Assembly (NCBI RefSeq): GCF_901933205.1
Contig: NC_044601.1
Span: forward strand, 46,316,376-46,380,375
Origin: Camarhynchus parvulus
Lineage: Eukaryota; Chordata; Aves; Passeriformes; Thraupidae
Length of the DNA stretch: 64,000 nt
Direction: 5' to 3'
Shown here: piece after piece, positions 42,901 to 54,900 of the stretch
Layout of the letters: every line of letters starts with the position of its first letter
Position numbering within the stretch: position 1 is the stretch's first letter
The notes under the pieces: model-generated
Database searches by the model: none
What the model saw: the letters and a program-made list of their open reading frames with translations, nothing else
Told to the model about the DNA's origin: nothing
Program-made: the position numbers and the translations under genes

Positions 42901-45900
42901 ATGTAAGTTTAAACATTCTTTCAGACAAGGGTAATCACATTATATGACAGATCTTCACCTTAAGTATTCATTTTTCATCACTAGAGTCTTTTGTCCTACT
43001 AAATTGAGGACCACTTACTTGTGTTCATAAGAGAGGTATTTAGCACCATTCAGAAAACACACTTGGAGTAAAAAAGTGTGGAATAAGAAGTCTACAGAAA
43101 TGGCATTCCATTTCAGAAGTGAATATTTCTTGTCTAGGTGTAATGTGTCTCTCTGGCTGTAAGTGGGAATGTATTAATATGTTCTCTATTACATCAGAGT
43201 TTTCTATTGCATCAGCAAACAATTGGTGTTTTATTCTGTGACTAAAAGTCACAGTTACAAATTATAAACTTGTCACTAGTCACAAATGATATTTCTACTT
43301 CAGTCATTTGAGCTTTACTAGAGAAGGCCATTTTTTCCTGGATGTATTTTTTTTAGAGAGGAAGTTCTTTACAGTAACAGAACTTAAAAATACAGACATA
43401 GAAGTGTCCAAATAATGTGCTTACTCTTGTCTTACAAAAACACTATATTTAAAATTTTAACAATAACTTATATTTTAAAAATTTTTAATTATGTCTCCTA
43501 CTGGAAATTTTTGTATTCATTTCCTGGTCAGTAAAATATATTCACTTCTATTCTCTCTGAATATTTTTGTTTTTTTCTTTTCTCCTGTCAATATGATAAA
43601 TGAATTTAAAGGGCAGAAAAAGGGACTTAATTTAGATAGGATGGAAGTTAAGTTTTAAATGCAGTTGTTATATAGTACTAATATGAACTGCCAAATATAT
43701 TTACAGAATCTTCATTCTCTGGATGTTGTCAAGGGCACATGAAACTACATACTGTCCTTAACAGTTTAGAACTATGCTAAATTCACTAGACCTACCAATG
43801 GACACCTGTTGACTGTTCTTATTCTACTTTCCATAATTAGATAAGTCTTTTTTTAGGCCTAGGAGTACATAATGGCCTCTGAATGCAAATGTAAGGAGAA
43901 TGGACCAATCTGTTTTTCTTTTGAGTAAGAGCTGGTTTGCAAAGTGGCCTGAAAAATATTTTTCAGTGTGTAGCAGAAGATTGTTGTGGTAAAGCAATTA
44001 AATTAATATGAAGAAATTTACTCTGTTGGCAATGAAAGTGATCCTTTTATCACCCTTTTATCATGATGGCTTGAAACACATTTTTGTTGTACTTTCCATG
44101 TCATATTTGCTCCATTTTTGTGTCATCCAACTGAAGATAAAAAAGATAAACCTATCTTCAAAACAGCAATGAAATCCCCTTCTGCATGAAAGCATCATGA
44201 ACTGTATAGTAATAAAACAGGCAAGGCAGCAGGGCTGCATGCAGCAGCTATGCAGATGAGGAGATAGATACTGGCTCATTGTGCAATTCACAGCATGCAA
44301 TGCACCAGGCAGTGTTAATGGAGGAATTAACCTCTCAGCCTGCTGCAGATTTAACTGAGAACACGATGGACTAAAATTGTGGAGCAGCAATGAAAAAGAA
44401 AACCTTTTAACTCCCTTATTCTGTCTGGGTTGTTGTTGGGCTAAAGGGTTTCTCAGTGTCACACAACAGCAGTGGTATTGTGTTAAAAATTCCCACACTA
44501 ATGCTAAATACAGTCTGTGGGTTAGAGACTTAGGGCACAGCAAGTACTAGTGCTTGATGAGCAATAAAAGTAGAAGGATCTTAGGAGGCATCCATCTTTC
44601 AGCACTTCTGGTGTGCAGACCTGGATCCTTTTGAGTGGTAGAAGCTGTTTAGTGTGGATTTACAGAGACTCATCTGATATTTCTGTCAAGGGTTGGTAGT
44701 ACAGATAATGAAAAAGATTTTATAATGGTCTGTTTGTCAAGCATCTGAATGAAACTGCCATGAAAGAAGTAAAAGCTCAGGCTGAGGTTGCAGGGGCCAT
44801 TATGGACTCTGGTTTGAAGCAAGTTGATGCAACAGATGCCCCTCAAAGTTCCCTCACCCCCATTCTATTAAACAGATACTGTTTCTTCACTTGTGTTGGG
44901 GCAGACTAGAAAACAGCAAATCAAGAAAAAAATATTAGAATTTTTAAAAAATAGAAAAAGAAGGAGCATCGAATATTCCCAGCACGTGTATGCATGTCTA
45001 TCAAATTATCCTGGCTGGTAGCTCCAAATGGAAAACAGAAAGCTTCTTGGCCAAATAACCCTGCACTGGTAGAAAAAGTACATTGGTCCTCATTTAATTT
45101 CTAAAATTCTGGACTCTCAATTTTTAAAAATTCCAATTACTTTTCTATTGTTTTCCTCAAACATGTCTTTAAAAATTTTCCTTTTCAAGGCAGTTTAGAA
45201 CAAATTCACGCCATAGAAACAGCTGTTTGGGAAAAAGTTGAACCCAAGGCATGATTTTCTATTATATGGTAGTTTGGTATTTTTGCAGAACGTGTCTGAA
45301 TTTCATCAGTTGTCCAGTACAAAGAGAAATACCAAAGAAGATGGCCTGGGCAAGAGAACCATGGGTTTTTTTCTCAGCTATAAAAAACCCACTAATGTGC
45401 CAAGAAATTTGCAGAATTTGAAATCAGTATATTGTCCTTTTTCTTAAGACTTGGAGGAAACATGTGAACCAAAATTTAAAACCAAGAACAAATTTTCAAA
45501 TTTGCCTCATACAATTCCCTTTCTGATATATCTTCTCTCTTCCGAACCAGCCTTCACAAATGAAAAATACTATTTAAGGTTTAAAGAAGTTAGAGCTTTG
45601 TTAAGGTTGAATCTGCGTTTGCTGAGACTGTGTCATGCTGTATAAATGGAATAGATCAGATGTAAAGCCATCCACTATGTCACACAACATCTTTTGATCT
45701 GTTTTACATTCCTCTAAGAGACAAAGTGATTGATCCCCAATGTGCTATGCTTCCCCCCTGCAAATACTTAATGCACTTACATTTATCAGGTATTCTGCAT
45801 ATGAAGCTTTATCTATACCTTTTAAAATCTGAGTTAATTAAAGTGTGTACAAGGCAGTTTCAATGTTAACTTGAGTTATCAACTTCTATTTGTGAATTGT

Positions 45901-48900
45901 TCCTCATTTGAAATAATCCTATTAAATTAGATTACACTGAATGTGTACTTTTAAAAAATCTTAATCTTTAGGAACCACAATAATGACAGAGTACAGCAGA
46001 GTTTAGAAGTGCTGCTTATGCAAATCTAGCTAGGAGAGCAAATAAACCCCACTTTATCAGTTTTTTTTTTTTTATTTTCTGTGGTCTAATGCAGAGTTTG
46101 ATATGGTCATTTCAATGTTTATATTTGCAAGCCCTAGAAGTTTAAGTAGCTTTTAGCACATCTACTTAATGAGCACTGAAGATGCTCATTAGTGAGCTTC
46201 AAATATAACCTTTTCCTTGGCACTTCAGGCTGAAGGTGAAAAAGAAAATTTGTTTAGGGAGAGGTTCAGTAAAAATCTAGCAAATTGTTTTGTGAGCAAA
46301 GAAGATACGAGGCTCAGTTTCCTAGGGGTTTCTGTCAATCACCTTTTGATCCTGGTGAACTCCCTTCTGCCCTCTCTTCCCCTATGTTGTTTACAAGGCA
46401 CCACAGCAGTCCTTTTAGTTTGTCCTTGCTTTCTCTAGGTCCCTTTCTGCCATACTCTCTACAGTTCCCCCTTCTTTCTCCCAGAACTCTGGAATAAGAA
46501 ACATTCAGATATCCACACTCTCTCCATGCTCCCTGGTGCAGTACGGCCCTGGCCTAGCTGCTGTAAAGTAGAAAGCAACTCATTTTGACCTGGGTCAGAC
46601 CAGTGCCAAACTCAGTGGATTGAGTGGCTATGCAGCATTCCCCATCCCCAGATAGGCTTCAGCATCCCTGAGGGACCACTGATATCTCCTGCCTTTTCCT
46701 TCATCTTCCACTGGACTCTCTCTTCTCTGCCTGGGCAGCATATTTCACAAGGCTTTGGAGAATGTGACTATCTTTGGGACTATTACTTCCTGTGACATTT
46801 GATTGAAGCATCTTAATGGCTTTAAAGAATGCTGGTGGAGGAACTGACAGACAGGTGAACAGACTGTTGCCATAAACATCATTGTTCAATGCCATAAACA
46901 CAATTTTCTACAAAAACTGTAATAATAGTCAATCATTCTTATGACAATAAAATTGTCAACTTCTCAGCCTCACTCTTAATGAAAAATTAGTTTCCCACAA
47001 TAAATTGGTCTTGAGTATAATTTAGGGAAATTTACATTCAGGTTAATAAAGCTGCCTTACAAACCTGTTCAGACTGACCAGCAGAAGTACCTGCATTGTC
47101 AGACATTAATCTTGCTTTTCATGTCTAGAAACAAGGAAGATGCTAATCAGATAAGATTTGTTTGTTAATATTTTTAATGTTAAATCACAAAAAAACTATG
47201 TTTGATTTTTTGACTGTTCTACAACAGATGAAAAAATCATGAGATAAAGCATTTACAAAAATACATTAATTTCCTCTGGAACATAATATGACAGTATAAA
47301 TTTGCCAACCATACTTTCATATTATTTCTGTGGCTTGCAGAGCTATCTACTTTGAAGAACTTGGTGATTTTCCTTTTTGTAACACTTTCTTTTCACTTTA
47401 ATAATATATTCTTTCTAAGGATTGCATATACAATTGGAATATAGTTTTTCAATTTGCAGTCCAGTTGCCTTTAAAATAAAATTAACAAAATCAATTGCAA
47501 ATGACATTGTATTTTTTTTTCAGGAAGTTTGCTCATACTTTTTCTCAAAGGAAAATATTTTGTGTTACTTTTGAAAATCATGCCTACTTTAGTGAAAGTA
47601 TTTCCATTGAGGTCTATGCAAATATCCATGCTTACCAGAGTATCTGACTGTCACACTTTTAGGAGAGGAACTTGTTCAAAAATTTGGCAAAACCAGATCT
47701 ACCTCCCTTACAGTGTTTGTGCACTTCATATTTCCAAGACAGCTCTGTTTTTATACCTTAGAAAGATGTTAGCAGAAAACAGTATAAAATGAGCAGTGAC
47801 AAGCATTAAGATTTCATAGTGAGAGCTCTAGGCTGAGCTTTCCATTCCCAATTTCCTCAGCTTTGGTGCTGGGCAAGGTGAAGAAATGCTGCTTTCTACT
47901 ACTCACTGTTCCTCCCTTACTGTTTGAGTTGGTATTGTTTTCTTTTTAGTATTGGGGCAGTTTGATTTTAGGCATTGAAAGTTTTGGTCCCCCTCTTAGT
48001 TGTTTCAAGAAAGTGGCACTGCCATATAATAAAAAAGTTAGAAAATACAGATAAAGATGCAGTAAAGGTAAGGCTTTTAAGTAGTTTTATTTTCCCACAG
48101 AAACATTATTTAGTTCAGTCTGATACAAACATTTGATTCCTTTATGATTCTAGGCTCTCAGGGAAGTAATGACGCTGTATAAAAGAAAGAATGTAAAATA
48201 ATTGTTTTGATTCCTTTATGATTCTAGGCTCTCAGGGAAGTAATGACGCTGTATAAAAGAAAGAATGTAAAATAATTGTTTTCTTAATGTATTATGTTTT
48301 CATTATTTCCTTCATAATTGCATTTCAAACACTGTGACTGACTGCTCACAGGCACAATCCACTCCTGCTGCCACTATGATAGACTGAGAATTATTAGTAC
48401 TGATTTGAGTGTGCAAAAAATATTTTGTTGGATGTTTGACCAAGGCTTGAATTCAAGACTTCTGACTCATTGTTCACACAGAACAGAAAGGCCCTACAAT
48501 CTGTACAGTAAGGCCAGAAATGTGACCAGGCTTGTTCAATTGACTGCTGTTAGATTAGAAGATAATTCCTAGAATGCACATTAGCTCTAATAATTTGATC
48601 ACATAAACTACCTGCTTAGTCTATCTGTCTCTCTCACAGGGATAGGATATTGCTCCTTTTCATTTTTTTTAAGAGAAAACAAGAGACAAGCGAAATAACG
48701 AAAAAGGAAATAATACTTTAATCACAGCACTGATATGCTCATTGAAAATTAGCTATTTCTTGCAACACTGTTCAAACAAATAAATACAAAAGTTAAATTT
48801 TGAAAGAGTTTCTTGAATTAAAGAGATATTCTGTTGTTACACTGCAGCAGCACACAAAAGGGTAGAATGTGTATCACTGATAAAAGACATGTCCTCTTGG

Positions 48901-51900
48901 TATTCTTCAAATATTGTTCCAGCATTTCAATTAATGTTTTGTTTCTATGTTAAGATAGATAAGGAGACCCCATTTTCTTTTCATAAGCTACAGTGTTTCA
49001 TTGTGCCTTTTACTGATTGTCTTTTTTGATTAATTGCTTCTCTTTCCTGCTTTTCCATGAGCCCATTATTTAAATATCCTTAGTCCAGATGCACATAAAT
49101 CACTGGGAGCCTGGAGCAGGACAAGAACACTTACATTTTCAATTAGTTTCCACATCTAACTGCTGCTTTTAGTAGTGTCTGCAACAACTCATTACTTCAA
49201 ATATAGCACCATTTGTGATCTCGTGGCTGTGATGGTGGAGGGCACCACACAAGAATACATGGATATCATTGTATCTATATTTTCACACAAGAATACATAG
49301 ATATCATTGTATCTGTATTTTGTGTATGGGTAGGACAACAATATGAAAGGATTCTATTGAAGACAAGTGTTTCCTTATAGACTTTGTTCACAATGGCTAC
49401 TGCACAGGGCATTTGACTGTTTTATATTGTCTTCTTATAGAAGTGGATTCTGTTTGCTCTCAATGATTTGCTCTTTTTGTACTCTTTGGCACTGTCCAAA
49501 CAGATGCCTCAAAATTAATGCAAAACCATTTTTCAGTTCTTAAATAAAGTAGTGGAGAACTACTAACTACATGTTGGAGAATGGAGGTAAAAAACTTAAT
49601 ACAAATTTAAAGCTACATACAAATGAAGTTCATACAATGTTTGAAGCACATTTTAGTGACATTTGGTTGCAGAGTCTTGGTGCCAGCATTGGCCATGTTA
49701 TTTTGAAACCCTGACAGCAGCATCTCTTAACATTCTGTCTCCCCCACTTCTGACATTAATTGCATCTCTTTGAACCATCATCTCTGGAAAGCTTGACATA
49801 ACCTTTTCTTAGACTGACAAGCCTCTAAGTTGTGATGTTGTCAGTGTTGTGGCTGGCAGATTTTACTCTTTGTTTTGCAGATTGTGAGGCGCCTTCCTTG
49901 AACAGCTGCACAGAGCCAGACCCAAGCCAGGACTTTGTAGAAATGCCTGAATACATAAATCTCTGGGGCCACTGACTCAGTCAGCCAAACAGTCAGATCA
50001 ATTATGTGCCATAGTGCTTGTAATGAGATTTTCAGCTACATATTAACCCTTGGTGGCTTATTCTTTTTTATTTATTTATTTATATCTGAGTGCTTAAAAC
50101 ATCATCTTTACAGTTTTAAGTCTCCATTGTAAACTTAATGCAATTATTGAATAGATCTTATTCATACTGGAGAAATACATTTCAATATTTACGCTTACTT
50201 TTATCTGGTTGTCAAGCTAAGAAAGTTCAGCTACTGCTGGTTTTTGATAGCTGATTTTCATAAAATGCTTCTAGGCCGTATGGACACAAAAAATTACGAT
50301 AAAGAAATCTTTCTTCCATAGTTAGCCTTAGTCAGCTAGGTAGTATTCTGTAAATCCAGTTGAAAAGTGTCTGGTGGTCATTAAATTCAGGAAGGATATA
50401 AACCACTGAACTATTACCATCCCAGCACTAATTTTTTTCCCTAAGTCAATGGGATTACAAAGACATTAGGAAGATTCAAAATGTATTTATAAAAGAGCAT
50501 CAGAGCAGTAACAAAAGTATTTACTTCCGTAGGACTGCAAATGGTGCCATATAATGTAGCTTTATATTAGGTCTTTAAAATGAGAAAATTTTCCAAATCA
50601 AATTTACATGCAGAAATGTGACAAAAGCAGACATTTAAAGTTAAATAAAACTTTTGAGCTTTTGATTACATACCACAGCTCTTTTCATCTGAACCCTGGA
50701 CAAAAGTTGACCTGTGTTCTTCTACACTAATTTCTAGCAGACTCGGGCAGTTTACTCTGAGCAATGCCTTAAGTTTTAGCTTTCATATTTCAGATTTCTG
50801 TACTGCCTTAATGTGTGACTCTGAACTTCATATAAAGTATTAGCAAGTTCTCTTCACAGGGCAGTTAGACAAACAATCCTTTTCCAGCCTGAGAACCAAG
50901 GACACTGTTGCAGCTTCAGGCCCAGAAAGGTACAAACAACAGCAAATTGGGGAGAGCAGTCTGGGAGGATGGGACTTCATAACCTGGAGCTGTAATTGGA
51001 CAATTAACCCCAATCTGTAAATGGACCAAAACTTATAAAAGCGTGAAAACTCGTGTCCATCTTGGGTCCATCTTGGGCAGAGCCCCAGCTGGGCTCTTGT
51101 ACTGCCCAAGGTGTATCCTTTGAAGGCCTTTTAATAAATACCTGCTTTATTCCTTTAACTCTGCCTAGCCTCTGTTCCAGGTCAGCCTCTAGCCATCAGG
51201 GCCATGAGTGCACAGAAGGGAAGTTCAGAACCTTCTAGCCTTCTATAATGTGCATATTTACTTAATTTCAATAGCTACACAATATTTCTCATTTTAAATT
51301 TCAGGAGTGTGGAATCCACTTAAGTTTCTGGAGAGATTTTACACTGATTTGTATTTTAGAAACTATGGGGTAGAGCAGAATAAAATTATTTTGAGAATGC
51401 ATAAAGTAGATTATTTTAGAAACACTGATTTAACATCTAAGCAGAAAATTAGAGATTTGCCATAGCAAGCTTTCAAAATCTGTGCTCGTTAACCAATTAA
51501 CCAAGAGCTCTAACAAGTGAGCATATACCCACTTCTCAAAGACTATAATGATATTTGCATTCAGAATAAAGCCATGTTGAAGTTAGTCAGGTTCAATTCC
51601 TGGTAATGGGTGTCTGAAGTCTGGTTAAATGATGGGACAGAGGCAAAACTCTTAATGGTGATCATTAAAGTCAAGATGTTGCAATGTTGTCTTGAAGTGC
51701 TTTTTTGGCAGGTTTCCAGTCCTACAGGATAGTTGCATTGCAATTGTGTTCAGAATTCCTAAGGTGCAAAATTGTATCCTGTATGATGCTGGAGATATTA
51801 CACCAGCATGACATCTTAGCAAAGTGCATTTCCACTGTTTCTCTCTCATGTGAGAATGGAAACTTCTCGGTGGCCAAGATTACAGAAGTACAGAGTTGCA

Positions 51901-54900
51901 GACCTGTCTCCACTCCTCATCAGTGGCATCCTCTGTTCCTTTTGTCTAACTGGAATGCTTTACTCTTAGCCCTTTTTTTCATGAAGAGTCATGTAGTTGG
52001 GTGCAATAAATAGTTGAAGCTGGGATCAACCTAGGAAAGGCTCACAAAGTTCTCTATGGTGATCACAAATCAGCCAAACATGTCCTAGGTCAAAATGGTA
52101 TTGGATAACAACCCTAAATCTCCTAGGAATGAGGTGCAGGTATATAAAGAAACCATGCAGAAGCTTTGGACAAATTTGATGTGTCTCAGTTTGGAGACAA
52201 ATTTAGGAGAAAAGAGAAATGAGAGTTCCCTCTGAAGAGGAGGGCTCCTGTAATGCCTTTTGCCAATGAAAAATGAATACCAGTGGGTGAAAGTGAAAAG
52301 AAAAAAAAAGCAAACTGTTTATTAACAAAAAGCAAGCAAACAAACAAAAACCCCAAAAGGATGTCTGCAAGGCACAGAAAAGGTTTGAATAAATGCAAGA
52401 CACTGAAATTTCAAAACATTAACTCCAGTCCCGACCAGACTGTGTGGCAAGGAGGGAAAGATGGTGGCTGCCCTCCTTGTCTCAAGGAAGGGGAGGAACA
52501 GGGATTTGCACAGCAGACTAGATGGGAACCTTTCTGGTGTTAGTCTCTTCCTTGCAGCAGGTGAAACTGTTGTGTTTTAGTGTCCTTTCTCATGTTGGTT
52601 CAGCTTCTCTGAGGTCTGGGGTTCACCCCACACTGGCTCCTCTAAGGGACAGAAAAAAACCCACAAAACCCAAATCAAAGCCAAAACAGTTCAAGGAACA
52701 AACAAAACAAAACAAAACAAAACAAAACAAAAAACAAACAAACCAAAAAACCACCAAAAACACCCCCCCAAAAAAACCCCACACACAAAAAAACCAAAAA
52801 ACCAAAAAAACAACACCCCCCCCCAAAAAAAAAACCCCAAAAAAACCCCAACCAAAATAATGCCAGAAAATCACAAAAAAGCTGCTGAGAGGATTCCCAG
52901 TACAGGGTCCAGGCGAAGGGGAAAAAAACCCCAAACCTTCTTCAAGCTAGCAAAAAACTAATCCAACAAAAGGACCAATGTAGCGTTCCAGTCCACTCTG
53001 CCCACAGCGCACCAAAAGTGAAGGTTTGAACCAAACCCAGCAGGAACTCAAGGCTCCCAGCCCTATTCCTGAGGCCATCTTAAAGCTACAGCAGCCATTT
53101 CTGGGCATAAAGCAGATGATTAGGGGGAGAAGTATCATCATAAAACCACCCCAAGACATGATGTCCATATTTTCTTGCTCCTCTTATGGGATAATGACTT
53201 TGGGATAATGTCAATGTTTTTCTGTATGGATTTTAACAGTACAGTCTCTTCCAAAACTCTCTGTATTTTGGGTCTGATTAATACCTTATTTTTACACCTC
53301 TTCAGTGTTACTGAGGTCTTACAGCATTGAGTTAAGATTTAACCTGGGTGAGTATTACTATTTGCATCATATAAATATACAGAAAAACACAAAAAAACAC
53401 TACATCTTGCCAAAAACTTGCCATATAATTGGGTGATGTTATGAAGGGTGGTGGCTTGGAGACAAACTAAAGGGCATAAACATGTATGCCTCTGTGCAAG
53501 ATAACATAAGAGGAAGAGAAATCTTCTGCTTCTGTCAATTGTTTTGATGTCAGTTAATTCCTACAGTACCATTCAAGACAGAATGTTTCCTGCAAACGGT
53601 ACTAAGTCAAAGGCTTTTTGTTTGTTTTTAACCTGCTGTTTATTTATAGAAGTGATAATCTGTTTTAGTGCTCCTTTACATTAGTTAAAATGGAATTTTT
53701 CCAGCTCTGTGAACTGTAAGTGAATGCTCTTGCTATCATACTTTCTCAGTCATATAGAAAGGGCGGAAGAGGCAAAAAAATTTCTGAAAATACCATAAGC
53801 TTCTTCTTGTGAATGCTCTTTACTCTTTTGACATTGTTTGTCATAGCTATTGGAACAGCTGTACCTTCTGAATAATTGGGATAGTTCCCTGAAGGAGGCT
53901 GTATAGGGTGAATATGTAGAAAATTTATAATAGTCAATTTAGTTTGCAAGTCCTTGCTCTCTGGTTCTGTATAGCTTCTCTTCTGCCTTGTTAGACTTCA
54001 TAACATGAATGGATAATGAGTGATTTTGTCATATTCATGTTTGTTTGTTTAGTTGGCCAAGTATCCTTCCCAGTAAAGAAAACTGAAGTGCAAGAATAGC
54101 TTCCTTTGTTCAACTCAAGATACAGGCATGCCATTCCCATCAGGCCCATTACTGGCAACAGCCTGCTTCAAGACCCTACAGGTTTTAATATTTATCTACT
54201 AGGGAGGCAAGAGAGATTCTGATTTCATAACCATAAATAGACCAGTTATTAGACCCCCCCCTACCACTTCCAGCTTCTGCCAAGATTAGATAGATAACAT
54301 GACCAGACTGTTGGGTAGCTGCAGTTCTCTTATTAGGGATATTGCTTTAATTCTCTTATATTATTAGGTTCATCTCTTCTTCATTTTAAATATTATCTTC
54401 TTGACTGCACTGTGAGTCACAGCATCTTAATACAGCCATACTTCAAGGCCAAGTGAAAGTCAGATTTCAGATAGACCATTTCAAACCATGCACACTTACA
54501 CATCTCCCTTACCTTCCCCTCACATCTACCTCCACCCCAGCATTTATAAATATTCTGATTTGAAACGAATTTTTGTGAGTTCTTTTTTTCCTGTCAGGCC
54601 TCATACATTATTATATTTATTACTACATTTCTGTGTAAGTGAAAGCCTTACTTGTTATTACTAAACCTCGAATTTTGGGCACATAATCATACCATATCAT
54701 TGTTTGAGCTATGAGGATACACAAACATCCTCCTTAATGGAAAGTAAAATTTTCGGGGCAGTTCTACAGCAGGTATTAGAGAAATTTAAAAAGTGGACTG
54801 TTGATATGACTGATCAGAGGTACTACACCTGGATTACAGTGCTATGCAGGAATGGGTTTAGTAGTATTTGAGAGCAAATTATTTTCTATGCAAAATCAGT

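Noticed and set aside
44061..44543. 160-codon frame on - as a gene
   Set aside because: Cys/Ser/His-rich with no domain; a non-coding element is a better explanation of the locally unusual composition.
50800..51250. Target-site duplication for the LTR near 51 kb
   Set aside because: I compared candidate TG starts and CA ends with their flanking five bases and found no matching pair; a TAATG match (about 50808 and 51245) would require a non-CA end.
52522..52934. Lys/Pro/Thr-rich frame on + and Gly/Phe/Val-rich frame on -
   Set aside because: Both are translations of the A/C-only tract in the LTR.
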